From NCBI GenBank assembly GCA_036417435.1, contig CM070900.1, forward strand, positions 32,651,496 through 32,715,495: a stretch of 64,000 nt of DNA, in the 5' to 3' direction. A program made the position numbers and the translations under genes. The stretch comes from Inia geoffrensis (lineage: Eukaryota > Chordata > Mammalia > Artiodactyla > Iniidae). Shown in pieces: positions 12,105-27,925 of this stretch; position 1 is the first letter of the stretch; every line of letters starts with the position of its first letter. The notes beneath the pieces are model-generated. The model saw nothing but the letters and a program-made list of their open reading frames with translations. It was not told the origin of the DNA and did no database searches.

Positions 12105-12230
12105 CACCACCACACTGTTAGGTTACTACTATCACCACTCCCATTTTAGAGAGGGTAGGCAGAGAAGCCAAAGGCACAGCTAGTTAGTGCAAGAGCTGAC
12201 AGTGTCCTTAACCACTGTGCTCTGTCATTT
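12105..12230 (-). repeat. MIR SINE fragment
   Basis: Shows decayed reverse MIR order: CCCATTTTAGAGAGGGTAGG, then AGGCACAGCTAGTTAGTGCAAGAG, then AACCACTGTGCTCT. Confidence 0.65.
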
Positions 12231-14415
12231 CAAGTGAGGTACAAACATAATACAATTATTTAAAGTTTCTTCCAGATCCAAGGCAGTCAGTACCCCACTG
12301 TCATAGGTGAACAGATTCTGTTTAAAGGGGGTCTGTTATCCCACCCTCAGCTGGGCTCACTGTCCAGCACACAAAGCCAGATGTTAGAGAGGGATTCATT
12401 GCCTTGGGATGTGTCCTATCTCCCAGCTGTCCTCAGTGGCATTCTATCCTCCACCTCTGTGACCTGTGATCACACGGGCTCCTCTGAGCACAGCCGTGAT
12501 GCGTGAGGGACAGGGTCTCCCCTCATTGGTCTCTGGGAGTGCTGTTTGTGTCTTTATGAGCTCAATCCACAGGCTGCTCATCATTACACACCCACATGGA
12601 GCAATCTCACTATCGGAAAACAAAAATAAACAGTTTGACATTTATATGCTACTTTATTAAAGCAATGTCACTAAGGTAATAAAAAATTATTTTTACTTTC
12701 CTTCTGTATTTATCAGGACTGACATATACAGTAAAAATTAAATCACTGAAACATTATATAAAGTATGAATAATAAGAATTGTCCCAAATTCATTTTTTTA
12801 AAAAACAGCATTTGTTAGCTAATGGTTGATATTTTATAAATAGGTAATAATGTGGAGAAAACAAAATTTAACCCTCATTTAAATTGAGATATTTAACAGA
12901 TATCACTGTTTATTATCTATCTATCCACCCGTCTATCTATATCTCTATATTTATCTGCCTATCTAACTATAATTCATTGTTAAATCATTTATCCAGAAAG
13001 ACAAAATAACAACAGAAAAATGCCAGTGGAAGACATCCTAATGAAACTGTAATTACAACCAAAAATCTAAATGATGACTTCTGCCAGAATCTATCAGCTC
13101 TGGTGTTTAGATGTTGTGACTCTATGTAGGCCAGAATTTTTTCCTTAAAAAAAGCAACAATGATGCAAATAGCAAATCAATAGCGCAATTGTTTTTCTAC
13201 TTTTACATATGAGTGAGAGTAACAAAAACAAATAAGAAAAAAATGAGACAATTAAATTCACATACTTAGATATTCTCAATCTCTTATACAAAGTAGACTA
13301 ACACAAACAGACAAGATAAAATGGTGAAAGAAAAAGAGAAGGAAATCACAAATCTCAGCTAAGAAATTACCAAAACTGTGGTAAGAATATGGACCTGGGA
13401 ATTAGAAGGCTTTGTTCTAGCTCCGGCTTGTCACCTAACACAGTTTTCCACACTGTGCCTTGTTCACGTGAGGGGAACAGAATCAGTTCTTACTTACTGT
13501 ACTTAGTTGATATCTAATAAAGTTTGGAAAACCTGTCAAATTTAGGCGGTGAATCCTTACTCTCAACTTTCTTGGCCTCCTTATCTCCCAGCTTGTTATT
13601 GGCCATACAGTATCCATTACAAGAGGTGCCAAACTCAATAATCAATGTAAATAATATTTTATTGCAAAATTAAAAAAAAAAAACCAAGGTTAATACAAAA
13701 TCCATGGTGACAAAAATATCAATATAACAAAGATTAAAATAAAGACAGGATCGGTGTTACTGATTTTTTTCAAATTGTGCCTCAGGCTCCATGGCACTGT
13801 GAATTTTTTTTTGCATTAATTTTGATTTTTAAATAGTATATTTAAATAGCATTTATCCTGACTAGTGAATTCTTTAGTGTCCATTAAATGTGTGCTAGTC
13901 AAGTGCCTCACTCACCTCACCCTAGCCCCTCCCCTGTTTACCAACCAATTCCCTAGGAACTCTAACAAACCAGTCTCGGTATTACAAATGCTGATTAAAA
14001 ATAGCAGAGACAAGTCACCAGATCGAGTGTAAAACAGCAAATGTTGTGGAACCCTAACTGTCCGTGGAGCCTGTCTGCTTCTGTCTATACCTGCCCTCTG
14101 TTTCTCCTCTGAAGAATCCCAGAGTAAAGCTCACTATGTTCACCAGGTGCTACAAGAAACCCACCAAATATTCCAGGACATTTGGAGTCTTCCCTGATGA
14201 TGTCCAGGGTCGACACCAAGTCCACCTCATGAAGTGTAAGATTTCCTCTTGGCCTCACCTCTGTTCCTCTCCTCCCTAAATCTTGAGTCCCTTCAAATAC
14301 TTGTGAAAGCTTGGGGCTCACCTACCAGGTTTGCAGAACTAGCTTCTCCTCCAAGACAACTGGTTTATCAAAAATTTTCCCCAAAGGGAAGAAAGGTTTT
14401 CCCCAAGAAGAATCT
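12231..14415. other. unassigned sequence, no gene seen
   Basis: Contains a degenerate (TATC)n run at about 12912-12971 and a possible MIR scrap around 13385-13450 (GGACCTGGGAATTAGAAGG). Otherwise unique-looking. No exon is supported. The short overlapping frames at 14064-14449 lie just before the L1 insertion site and show no domain. Confidence 0.4.
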
Positions 14416-14427
14416 CTTAACTAATTT

Positions 14428-14820
14428 GATTTTTAAAAATTTTTTATAGATCTGTATGGGAGTACAGTTGCTTCACAATACTGTGTTAGTTCCTGCTGTA
14501 CAACAAAGTGAATCAGCCATATGTATACATATATCGCCGTATCTCCTCTCTCTTGTGCCTCCCTCCCATCCTCCCTATCCCACCCCCTCCCTATCCCACA
14601 GAGCACTGAGCTGATCTCCCTGTGCTGTGCGGCTGCTTCCCACTAGCTATCTATTTTACATTTGGTAGTGTATATATGTCCATGCAACTCTCTCGCTTTG
14701 TCCCAGCTTACCGTTCCCCCTCCCCATGTCCTCAAGTCCATTCTCTACGTCTGCGTCTTTATTCCTATCCTGCCCCTAGGTCCCTCAGAACCATTTTTTT
14801 TTAGGGTCCATATATATGTG
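14428..14820 (-). other. L1 3' UTR
   Basis: Reverse complement of the cetartiodactyl L1 3' UTR, with the AGTTCCTGCTGTACAACAAA phrase near the end. A pyrimidine-rich (plus strand) segment with CCCTATCCCA repeats lies at 14560-14600. The A-rich tail on the minus strand is short (14432-14448). Confidence 0.85.
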
Positions 14821-18595
<3,775 letters not shown>

Positions 18596-18639
18596 GTTCC
18601 GGGATTGTTTTTGTGGGTCTTTTTCTTCTCTTGTGTTTC

Positions 18640-19486
18640 TTGCCTAGAGAAGTTTCTTTAGCATTTGTTATAAAGCTGGTTTTGTGGTGCTGAATTCTCT
18701 TAGCTTTTGCTTGTCTGAAGAGCTTTTGATTTCTCTGTTGAATCTGAACAAGATCCTTGCTGGGTAGAGTAATCTTGGGTGTAAGTTCTTCTCTTTCATC
18801 ACTTTAAGCATATACTGCCACTCCCTTCTGGTCTGCAGAGTTTCTGCTGAACAATCAGCTGATAACCTCATGGGGATTCCTTTGTATGTTATTTTTTTGT
18901 TTTTCCCTTGCTGCTTTTAATATTCTTTTCTTTGAATTTAATTTTTGTTATTTTGATTAATATGTGTCTTGGTGTGTTTCTCCTAGGGTTTATCCTGTAT
19001 GGGACTCTCTGTGTTTCCTAGACTCAGGTAACTATTTCCTTTCCCATGTTAGGGAAGTTTCCCACTATAATCTCTTCAAATATTTTCTCACACCCTTTCT
19101 TTTTCTCTTCTTCTTCTGTGACCCCTATAACTCGAATGTTGGTGCATTTAGTGTTGTCCCAGAGGTCTCTGAGATTGTCTTCAATTCTTTCATTCTTTTT
19201 TCTTTATTCTGCTCTTTGGCAGTTATTTCCACCATTTTGTCTTCCAGCTCATTTATTCATTCTTCTGCCTCAGTTATTCTGTTATTCCTTCTAGTGTATT
19301 TTTCATTTCAGTTATTGTGTTGTTCATCTCTGTTTGTTTGTTCTTTAGTTCTTCTAGATCTTTGTTAAACATTTCTTGTATTTTCTCAATCTGTGCTTCC
19401 ATTCTATTTCTGAGATTCTGGATCATCTTTACTATCATTACTATGAATTCTTTTTCAGGTAGATTGCCTAGTTCCTCTTCATTCAT
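18640..19486 (-). pseudogene. L1 ORF1 (RNA-binding chaperone), disrupted
   Basis: ORF1 protein coats L1 RNA as a trimer. The N-terminal part (19274-19486, 70 residues) begins MNEEELGNLPEKEF and continues as a Lys/Glu-rich, Met- and Asn-containing coiled-coil-like segment. The C-terminal domain is recognisable at 18668-18871 (SAETLQTRREW, KEKNLHPRLLYPARI, TTKPAL). The middle (about 18872-19273) is out of frame with several stops. It lies directly upstream of ORF2 with a short spacer, as in other L1s. The start Met is the first one after an in-frame stop. Confidence 0.85.
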
Positions 19487-19732
19487 TTTGTCTTATAGGA
19501 TTTTACCTTGCTCCTGCATCTGTGACATATTTTTTTGCTGTCTCATTGGTTTCTTTGTTTTTTTCTTTTTTTTGATGAGTGGGATTGTGTTCCTGTCTTA
19601 CTGGTTGTTTGGTCTGAGGCTTCCAACACTGGAGTTTGTAGGCTGTTGGGTAGAGCTGGATCTTGGTGCTGGGATGAGGACCTCTGGGAGACCTCACTCT
19701 GAAGAATATTCCCTGGGGTCTGAGGTTCTCTG

Positions 19733-19852
19733 TTAATCCAGTGGTTCAGACTTGGAGCTCCCACCTCAGGAGCTTTATCCCAACCCCCGGCTCAGCAACC
19801 AAGATCCCACAAGCCACAGGGGGAGGCAAAAAAAAAAAAAAAAAAAAAAAAA
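19733..19852 (+). repeat. tRNA-SINE-like module inside the L1, antisense to it
   Basis: On the plus strand this reads like a diverged older CHR SINE: CCAGTGGTTCAGACTTGGAG (A-box side), a degraded B-box region (ATCCCAACCCCCGGCTCAGC), ACCAAGATCCCACAAGCCAC, then GGGGGAGGC and a run of about 25 A. It lies between the L1 5' UTR and ORF1. No target duplication is visible at its edges, so it looks like an inherited part of this L1 lineage rather than a fresh insertion here. Confidence 0.6.
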
Positions 19853-20703
19853 TGGTGAACAATAACAAAGTAAAAAATAAAATTAGATTAGGAAACTCAC
19901 AGATATGTTAGAAAGAATATAAAAAGTAAAATATAGATGAAACAACACCAGAGATAAAACAGAACCACAATAGCAAAAAAAGAGGGGGAAGAAATAAATT
20001 TAAAAAAAAGGTGGAAAAGGCCTTGGCTGTGGAGAGCGGGGCCTAAGTAGGGGTGGGGTTTGGGTGGTGGGCGGAGCCTATGTTTAAGACCCACAGGGCT
20101 GGAAAAGGCCCTGGGAGGTGTGAGGGACTGGGGCTTCGGCTCAACAAAACAGAAGGGGCCCTGGTGCACCTCCCGCCTCTGGTCTAACAGGGCAGGGGAC
20201 CCCACCTGGGAGCCCAGCAGACTTCCTGGGCCCGATTGGGTGGGTCAAATGCCCTCTGCTCCTTCTCCTGCCCCTCTGGTCCTGGAGGGCCCCTCCCACC
20301 TGCCTCTCCTGTTCTGCCCCAGCCTTCCTCCTATGTTCCCAGGACCTATGCAGCCCAGACGGGGGCCTCTGAGGGTACAGGACCTGGCCGAGAGCAGGGC
20401 AGACTTCCCCAGCTGATTGGGCAGGGGAAATTCTGGTCATGCTCCCCCCGATCCGAGCCCCCGAGGGTCACTCCAGGTGTGGGAACACCTCCCCTCTCTC
20501 AGCCACCCCTCAGCAGTGCCGGTCCTGTCCAGCCTCCACTTCTCCTCCCCCCTCAGCACCCCCACATCCTACTGGTTCACTTGGGGATTCCTCCCATCTC
20601 CTTGGGCGTTGAAGTCCCCCCCAGCATCCGGCAGGCACCCTAGTGGAGGGGAGATGCATACTCTGTGTTTTCCTACACTGCCATCTTGACTCCGCCAACC
20701 CCA
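19853..20703 (-). promoter_or_regulatory. L1 5' UTR / internal promoter region
   Basis: GC-rich segment (mainly 20040-20690) at the L1 5' end, containing many CpG sites and the terminal AAGATGGC YY1-type site. In L1s this region carries the internal RNA polymerase II promoter. Open frames of 90-135 codons on either strand come from its GC richness and are not genes. Confidence 0.8.
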
Positions 20704-20739
20704 CTTAACTAATTTTACTCTTCACCATCCTGCTATAAG

Positions 20740-20740
<1 letters not shown>

Positions 20741-20800
<60 letters not shown>

Positions 20801-20843
20801 GTATATATATGTATATATATGTGTATATATATATGTATATATA

Positions 20844-20888
<45 letters not shown>
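20741..20888. repeat. (TA)n / (TG)n microsatellite
   Basis: Long alternating TA tract with embedded TATG and TGTG units, starting about 25 bases beyond the L1 target duplication. A minus-strand Tyr-Ile repeat frame here is an artefact. Confidence 0.95.
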
Positions 20889-20893
<5 letters not shown>

Positions 20894-21289
20894 ATGTGAT
20901 GAAAGCATAAGATGTATTATATGGTTCGAAAAGGTTTCCTTTAGGAGCCTTTGTCCAATCTGAAATTGATCATTTTCTTTCTTCTCATTCAATTTCTGAT
21001 GCCAGCAAAAAACTTTATCTAATGTAACAGAAATAGCTTTCTCTCTTCCAAGTTACTTTCTTATTTTTAGTGGCTTGGGATCCTTCATCTTTCCCTGTAG
21101 CAAATATTTATGGGTTTTTCTTTTGACCTCTGTGGGAAGAGAAATACATAGAGTAAAACCACAGGAGACTCCTGAGGTCACATGTGGTCCAGAAGAGGAA
21201 AGCATGGCCCTGGGATTGGTCTCAGAATGCTAGGGATTAGCAGCGAAACCAGAATGCTCCCTTTCCTGTATCACATCTTATTTCCCTGA
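20889..21289. other. unassigned sequence, no gene seen
   Basis: Unique-looking DNA with no recognised element. Confidence 0.4.
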
Positions 21290-21445
21290 AACATCCCTCA
21301 GTTGCTGCCTACCCTGAGATACACACTGTTCCCATGCACTGAATGCTGCTTTGGAGCAACATGCCTTTGAACTTGCTGGTTCCTCTGGCTGGAACACCCT
21401 TCCTTTCTCTACCTGACAATTCTCAAAAGTCTCCCTGTCTAAGAA
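21290..21445 (+). mobile_element. L2 LINE fragment
   Basis: The CTCTGGCTGGAACACCCTTC phrase matches the conserved L2 3' region, followed by a decayed TCTCAAAAGTCTCCCTGTC. Short fragment abutting the MLT1. Confidence 0.65.
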
Positions 21446-21865
21446 GCTGTATTAGTCTCCTACTGCTGTGGCAACAAATTACTTAAGACAACACACATTT
21501 ATTACCTCACAATGTTGGGGCTGAGAAGTTCAAAAAAGACCAGCTGGCTCTTGGGGAGCATCTGTTTCATTGCCTTTTCCAGATTCTTGGCACCACCTAA
21601 ATTCCTTGTCTCTTGGGCCCTTTCTGCACCTTAACAGCCTTCCGGGTACCTCATGCCTCTCTCCTACAAGGTTCTTTGTGATTACATCAGACCAACCTGT
21701 TGTAACCCAGGATGGTCTTCCTACTGTAAAATCTTTAACTTAATCACACATGCAAAGTTCCTTCTTCACATGTACGGTAACATATTCATGGATTCTGCAG
21801 ATAAGGACATGGATATCTTTGGAGTGGAGGGCATTGTTCTGTCCATCACAGAAGACTACACTGAT
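21446..21865 (-). mobile_element. MLT1-type MaLR LTR
   Basis: Reverse complement of an MLT1 LTR. It opens CTGTATTAGTCTCCTACTGC, continues ACACACATTTATTACCTCAC, then GTGATTACATCAGACCAACC, and closes with ATGGATATCTTTGGAGTGG and a TCTGTCCATCACAG end. Diverged and without internal viral genes, so a solo LTR. The 74-codon frame at 21653-21877 is incidental. Confidence 0.8.
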
Positions 21866-22334
21866 TTCGTGCTCTAGAGTAAAGCTTTGCCATCCTTTGG
21901 CTACAAGAGAACCTTAGCTGTGTGCTTCCCACAGAGTCAGGTACAGGCAGTTGCCTAAGATTCATATCTATAATGCAAATTAGAACAATGCTGTAAATGT
22001 AATGAGGTGGTGGAGGGAATTGTATTTGCCAGAAAACCTCCCAGGAAGGAAATCTGTTTGCTTAGAAGGAGCACTTCGATAAGCTACTTAGAGGGCAGGG
22101 AGGAAGATGGGGCTCCCAAGGAGCCCCAACACAATGCTTTCTAAAGAGGACTCTAGTTTGCAAGTGGGCCTCATCCTTCTCTGCCCCTTCCAACCACTGA
22201 CTCAACCCCCTTTCTAGGTAAACAATGAACACACATTGAAACAGTATTTGTTGGAAAAGAAACCAAACTATTAGCGGGTACAGAGGACCAACATATCCCA
22301 TTTGGGGACCTATCTAATTTTTCAGGGCTTATCC
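21866..22334. other. unassigned sequence, no gene seen
   Basis: Unique-looking DNA; no repeat or exon recognised. Confidence 0.4.
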
Positions 22335-22470
22335 CTTTGCTATAATTTTCTTCATCTGTAAAATGGGGATAAAAGATTTTCTTCATATGTTGTTGGGAAG
22401 ACCAAATATATAAAGTGTTTAAAATAGTGCCATACACATAGTGAATGCTTAATAAACCTCAACTATCCTT
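22335..22470 (+). repeat. MIR SINE, 3' half
   Basis: TTCTTCATCTGTAAAATGGG, then a GTGCCATACACATAGTGAAT phrase with GCTTAATAAA, in MIR order. Confidence 0.85.
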
Positions 22471-22564
22471 ACTGGGCATTACTCTGCTTATATGAGGGCC
22501 ATCTGGTTTGATAGGCTGTGAATTCTTCAAACCCAAGTGTTAATCATTTCTGCAGTAACTACAA

Positions 22565-22785
22565 CTCACTGTCCCATACAATAGCTCGTAGCCACATTGG
22601 ACTATTTATATTCACATTCAAATTAATTGCAACTACACAAAAATTTAGAATCCAAGTCCTCAGTCACAGGAGCCACATTTTAAGTGCTCAGTAGCCACAT
22701 GCAGCTGGTGTGGTGGACAACATAAACATAGATCATTTCCAACATCACAGAAGACGCTACTGCAGAGCGCATTCAGTAAATACCC
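22565..22785. mobile_element. MER3-like hAT element remnant
   Basis: Starts CACTGTCCCATACAATAGC with a TAGCCACATTGGACTA arm. It ends with AGTGCTCAGTAGCCACATG and a TACTGCAGAGCGC terminus, the reverse partner of the start. This matches the palindromic layout of MER3-type elements. Confidence 0.65.
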
Positions 22786-24656
22786 CATGTCAAGGAATAC
22801 TGTAAGATCTTCAGAAGAGATAGGGAAAGTTTAATGTACTCATAGACTCACACATATGTGATAGTCATAGTTCTTTTATGGTAAATCTTAAGACCATAAT
22901 AGATCTAAAATTAAATAAACAGGATTCTAAACTCCAAAATGAGTATATTCCTGGGGCTTTGAGGTTTCTTGTATTATGAAGACATCTTTTTCTGGCCTCT
23001 ACCATCTTTTTTGGCACTAACCAGCCAAAAACTATTAACCTCCTTGTGGTAATGACACCACTTTCTCATAATCTTTAAAACTCTGAGTGGATTAGGCGAG
23101 GCAAGAAAAGAGTACACATATAGTTCAGGTCATACTCATATTATCCAAGATGCACGATATGCTATATTAGTCTGACTTTCAACATATCACCTAACATTAC
23201 TCTCACATAAAAACAAACAAACAAACAAACAAAAAAAAACTCCACTCATATTTTCTCTACCTAGCCCCAATGGTAGTATAGAATTTATTTCTATCATAGG
23301 CACTCATTATATAGAATTCAACAGGAAGAATGACAAGTTTAGTCACCATTCCAATATTCTGTACCCACAGCAGATACTGTTAATCAATCCATAACATTCT
23401 CCATACAACCCACTGGCTTGGATACGGCATCAGAATCCTTCTCAACACTAGGCTCCAGGTGGCATCGACCAAACGGTTGATATTGCCATCTGAGTTTAAA
23501 CCTACTTGTCATTCCTGGGTCAAAGGGTGTTTAGTGGATAGAAAGAATCAAAGAAGCAGAGGAAATCCAATTGTCCCATTTAAACAACGCTACTTTCTTT
23601 AAGGCATACTCATGTTTCATTTCTTTTCCTTTTTTAGTATAAGAGAAATGTTCTTTAACCAAGAATTCAGTGGAGCAACAGTGCCACCCAATGGCTTGTT
23701 AGGTTAGTTTTGCATTTAACTGTTACCATTTTAACAGAGAAACTGTCTCCCACAGATAAAAATGGGAACTGGAATGGGCTATTAGTTGCTTAAGCTGCTA
23801 TTCACCGTTTTTCGAAATGATACATACACAGAAGGTAGGAGGCATCCTGAGAAATGGAATTGTCTTATAACAGAACCCTCATCACGTTTCCACTATCAAA
23901 TCAAACAGCTCAACACAAAGAAAGGCTCCATATGAATTTATAAATGGACAGGATGGATTTTCACCTCTCATTTATAAGTGGGTGGAATGGACAACAGTTG
24001 CCCAACACCTCCATGCCCCCCCTCCAGGTGAGTGTGGCTCTTTTTTCCCTATTTTCTCAGAAATCCGTGTGCTAAATTCACCCTACAAGAAATGTTAGAA
24101 TAGGTATATGTATTGCAGCATTTTATATGCAGAAAAGGAGTATAAAGGCTATGACAAGTATTATAAATAGAACTATTATTTAGTTTAAAAGCAAGCAGAA
24201 TTTATATTTCCCAATCGGAGAGCACTCAAGCTTTGAGATTCAAGTAAGCAAAATAAATCTGAGCTTTTTGCACTGTGAAATCGAAGCTCTAACTCTATTA
24301 ATAGAAGAGGTGAGTAATAGATTTCCATGGTTGGATGGTGGTGAGTTTTTATTACCCAATCTTCGTGATCTGCATAGTTCACCAAACACTTCCAAAGTGA
24401 GGTGACAGGGAGTCTCCAGACACTGAGATTACATATTGTAAGTGGTGGCGTTTTTCTCCCTTGGAGGGACTTATTTGAAGATATAGAGACATCCCCACAG
24501 GACTGGAGAGCCCAAGGAAAGGAAAAAGTCTGCTCTTCTTTTTAACTTCCAATCAATCAGGGTGCTCATAAAGTCTTTTTTGTTTTTTTTAAACTACATT
24601 GATGTTTTTTAAAAAAATATTCCAACAGTCAAAACAGAATGAGTGGGTCTTGGATT
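22786..24656. other. unassigned sequence, no gene seen
   Basis: Unique-looking DNA apart from a (CAAA)n microsatellite at 23208-23240. No exon or RNA gene is supported. Confidence 0.45.
23208..23240. repeat. (CAAA)n microsatellite
   Basis: Consecutive CAAA units ending in a run of A. Confidence 0.9.
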
Positions 24657-24671
24657 GTTCTGATCTTTTTT

Positions 24672-24875
24672 TTTTTTTTTTTATGGTACGCGGGCCTCTC
24701 ACTGTTGTGGCCTCTCCCGTTGCGGAGCACAGGCTCCGGATGCACCGGCTCAACGGCCGTGGCTCACGGGCCTAGCCGCTCCGCAGCCTGTGGGATCTTC
24801 CCGAACCGGGGCACAAACCCGTGTCCCCTGCATCGGCAGGCGGGCTGTCAACCACTGCGTCACCAGGGAAGCCCA
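24672..24875 (-). mobile_element. CHR-type tRNA-derived SINE
   Basis: Reverse-oriented copy with the T-rich tail first, then GGTACGCGGGCCTCTCACTG, and the 5' end CACCAGGGAAGCCC. The target duplication GTTCTGATCTTTTTT lies at 24657-24671 and 24876-24890. The B box is altered (CACAAACCCGTG on the plus strand). Confidence 0.93.
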
Positions 24876-24890
24876 GTTCTGATCTTTTTT

Positions 24891-25399
24891 AATACATAAA
24901 GAGGTGACACACAAATATGTATTACTGCTTACTAGTGATTGCTATAATTAATCATTTTTGAAGAAAAATAAAATTCCCAATCTGGCATCCATTTGTGGTC
25001 AAAGGCTTTTTGTCCAGAACTTCTTTATTCAACCTTTGTCCTCTTATTTCATTTAGTTTTTGTTTCAGTGACTTAGGCTGTATTTTGCCAATAAATATGA
25101 TTAACTGGAAAAAGACTAGCTTTGAAAATGAAATGTATAGGCTGAACAGAGGCACAGAGGAAATATTTTATGCTAAGACTACAAATATGCCCCTAGTGAA
25201 TCTGAGAAGAATATTCAGTTAGGTTCATGTTTCTTCATTGTGTCAGTAGGTAGGAAGTTCAATTAGAAGAATTTCCACGAGTTACTTTGATACTTTTTAA
25301 AAATAATCATAATTTGTTCTTAGAGTGCTGAAACTGTATGAAACTAGTTCAACGAGAAGCAGGGACATGTGAGCCGTCAGTGTGTGAGATTTTAGATCA
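24891..25399. other. unassigned sequence, no gene seen
   Basis: Unique-looking AT-rich DNA, with short frames only. Confidence 0.4.
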
Positions 25400-25590
25400 G
25401 TTAACTTATACTTTAATCCCAGTTCAGCCACAAATTACGTGAATTTGAGTAAATTACTTAAAGCCTATGAGCCTCAATTTCCAAATCTGTTAAATGGAAA
25501 CATCAAAAGCACAAACCCATAATATTGTTATGAGGATAAATGAGTACTGTCTATGGCGAAAGAATAGAATATTAAGAAACTCTCCAGCCC
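25400..25590 (+). repeat. MIR SINE
   Basis: CCCAGTTCAGCCACAAATTA, GAGTAAATTACTTAAAGCC, GAGCCTCAATTTCC and GTTATGAGGATAAATGAG occur in MIR order. Diverged. Confidence 0.85.
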
Positions 25591-25711
25591 TCCAATGTAA
25601 CTGGAGTGGCAAGAGATATGAGAAGAAAGGAAGACTCAAGTTAGAAAGTGACTTGTATCCTAGAAAGTAGTCTCAGAAGAAAGCCAGAGGCAAAGAAGGA
25701 AGATGAGGAAG

Positions 25712-25925
25712 AGTGCGGGCTCCTGGGTCAAACCACCTACATTTTAATACAATGTCACCACTTCCCAGCATCATAATCACACATCCCCAAATCTTGGTTG
25801 TCTCATCTGTAACATGGGAACAATAATAGTACCGCTGCATAAACTATACAGGATACACCGAGGAAAGACACAAATAGCTCTTACATACTGCATAGATCAG
25901 AATAAGCATTAACTAAGCAGGAACC
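25712..25925 (+). repeat. MIR SINE
   Basis: GTGCGGGCTCCTGGGTCAAA, TTGTCTCATCTGTAACATGG and AACAATAATAGTACCGCTGC are in MIR order. Second of three MIRs in the same orientation. Confidence 0.8.
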
Positions 25926-26304
25926 AGAAGCAGAATTTATCTTCACTGTGGTTAAGGTGATAGCATATATGCTTGTGCCTGTGCTTATTTTCACTGAGAG
26001 AGGCAGAGCTTAGTAACTGTCACATCACACAAAGTTAAATCAGCTTTGTGGAAGACAGAACAAATGGGACCATGACCTGCGGAATCCATAGTAAATTAAT
26101 GAAATTCAGAATGCTCTTTCTAACCTAGCCATTCTTCACTATAAATGCTGCTAGGTTCATACCCTTACCAGGTAGGTAGTATGGGGGAGGGAGGCAAGCT
26201 CTGCTTTTAAGGAGTAGGAATTCTAGTTCAGGAGACAGAACCTTCACACAGTAAATGTCAAGTGAGGGGAACCCATAACCAACACTTAGACAGATGCTTT
26301 TGCA

Positions 26305-26540
26305 CAGCAGGAAAGACTCTCAGCCAGACCATCTGGGTTTGATTACTGGCATTGCCAAGTGGTGCCACTTAGGAGCTGTGTGACCTTAGGAAAGTTACCT
26401 AACTCTATTAATTTACTGTTGACATCTATGAACGAAGGTAACAGTAATACTTACCTAATTGACTTGTGCAGGATAAAAGAGTTAAAATACATAAGGGACC
26501 TGGAGCATATTTTGTGTTAAATAACTATTTACTAATACTC
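26305..26540 (+). repeat. MIR SINE
   Basis: CAGACCATCTGGGTTTGATT, AGCTGTGTGACCTTAGGAAA and CAGTAATACTTACCTAATTG are in MIR order. Third of the cluster. Confidence 0.85.
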
Positions 26541-27609
26541 CTACTTCCACTACTAGGAATAAAGGTTCACTAATAAAGGCATATTTGGAGCCAGATGTGT
26601 TTCAGAACTTTTCTGATGTTATGACAGCATGGTACAAACACCATATATTACACAATCATTCATGTGAATACAGGACAGCCCCTATATTCAAAATATTAAT
26701 ATTTCTGCAGTATAAATTTTCACAACTGTTAGCTAAATAAAGACCTATAAAGAGACTCATGTCCAGCAAAGTCAGATTTTGCTGATAAATGAGTTCAGAT
26801 CAGGTAAGATTTTTATCACCAGATGAGTTTTTAAAAGCTTTTAGCTTCCAGAGCTTTTTGAATTTTGGCTTTGTGGATCTGTATAACTATGAACATTAGA
26901 GATTGGGAAGGCTTCAGAGAGGGGCATTTTTTCCTGGTTGCTAAAGAAGAGTAGAGGAATTGCAAGCAAAGGAGATTTGTGACAGACTCTCAGGTCGAAG
27001 TGAGCAGAAGATGCCATGTAAGACAGAAGGGGCAGAGGGAGAGGTGAGGCTGGGGTCCAATCACCTGACCCCACCCCCTACAACTGTCAGAGATCAGACA
27101 AGTACTGGTACAGTAATAGCGTTAATTCTCTTGGAACAGTGCCACATCTTTAGACTTAATGTATGTAGCCAGGGACTGTAAACCAACAGGTCTGGACATC
27201 CAGTGGTGGTCTTGCAGATGTGTTTGTTCTGCTGACACAGTGTTTAGCTTTTGGAATGTGGATACTTCAGGAAGGGTACATACCTGCCACTTGCCACAGA
27301 TGGTCCCATCACTCTCCACTGTCTTCATCCAGCTGGATTCTCTCACTTCTATCTCTCTGGTCTCTCCTGGCATTGGAACTGTTGACCCCTGGTTGGCAAA
27401 TAAAAGAAAATGACTGTTTGAAATGAGTCCTGAGATTTCAAATGATCAATTACATGGATGAATTCATCTTATGGTCTCTATATAGATTGTAGAGAGGTTC
27501 ATGCCAGCTCTCTTGATTAGCAGTGGCTTTGCATTATGAAGGCCTTTTAGGCTGCTGTCAGGCTCAGTGTTACAGGGGAGGAGAAGGAGAACATTAATCT
27601 GGCCTATGT
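26541..27609. other. unassigned sequence, no gene seen
   Basis: Unique-looking DNA. Overlapping 70-85 codon frames on both strands at 26841-27426 have no recognisable domain. Confidence 0.4.
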
Positions 27610-27925
27610 TTTACATCACTGATTCTCAAAGTATAATCCAGTGAGTAAAAGTAACATATTATATGATCTTTTCGTGTTCTATCCAGTATGGTACTCACTG
27701 GCCACGTATGGCCACTGAACACTGGAAATGTCACTAATCCAAGTTGAAATATGCTGTAAGCATAAAATACAGACCAGATTTCAAAGGCTTTGTACAAAAA
27801 ATAATGTAAAATACCCCATTAATAATGTTTAATATTGATTACCTAACATAATGATAATATTGTTATATATATTTGATAAAGTACATTATTAATTTTACCT
27901 GTTTTGGTTTTCTTCTTTTTTATTT
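27610..27925 (-). mobile_element. hAT (MER1-type) element remnant
   Basis: After a short segment resembling a MER5 end (CACTGATTCTCAAAGTATAA), the stretch from about 27680 reads as the reverse of the same family found at 44730. It shows CCAGTATGGTACTCACTGGC, CCAAGTTGAAATATGCTG, AAATACAGACCAGATTTC and a closing ATTAATTTTACCTG. Confidence 0.65.

Noticed and set aside
19317..19736. 139-codon plus-strand ORF rich in Ser, Phe and Leu
   Set aside because: Antisense shadow of L1 ORF1 and its upstream region.
20060..20704. Several Pro/Gly-rich ORFs of 64-135 codons on both strands
   Set aside because: They fall in the GC-rich L1 5' UTR, where stop codons are rare on both strands.
20741..20992. Tyr-Ile repeat ORF
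   Set aside because: Translation of a (TA)n microsatellite.
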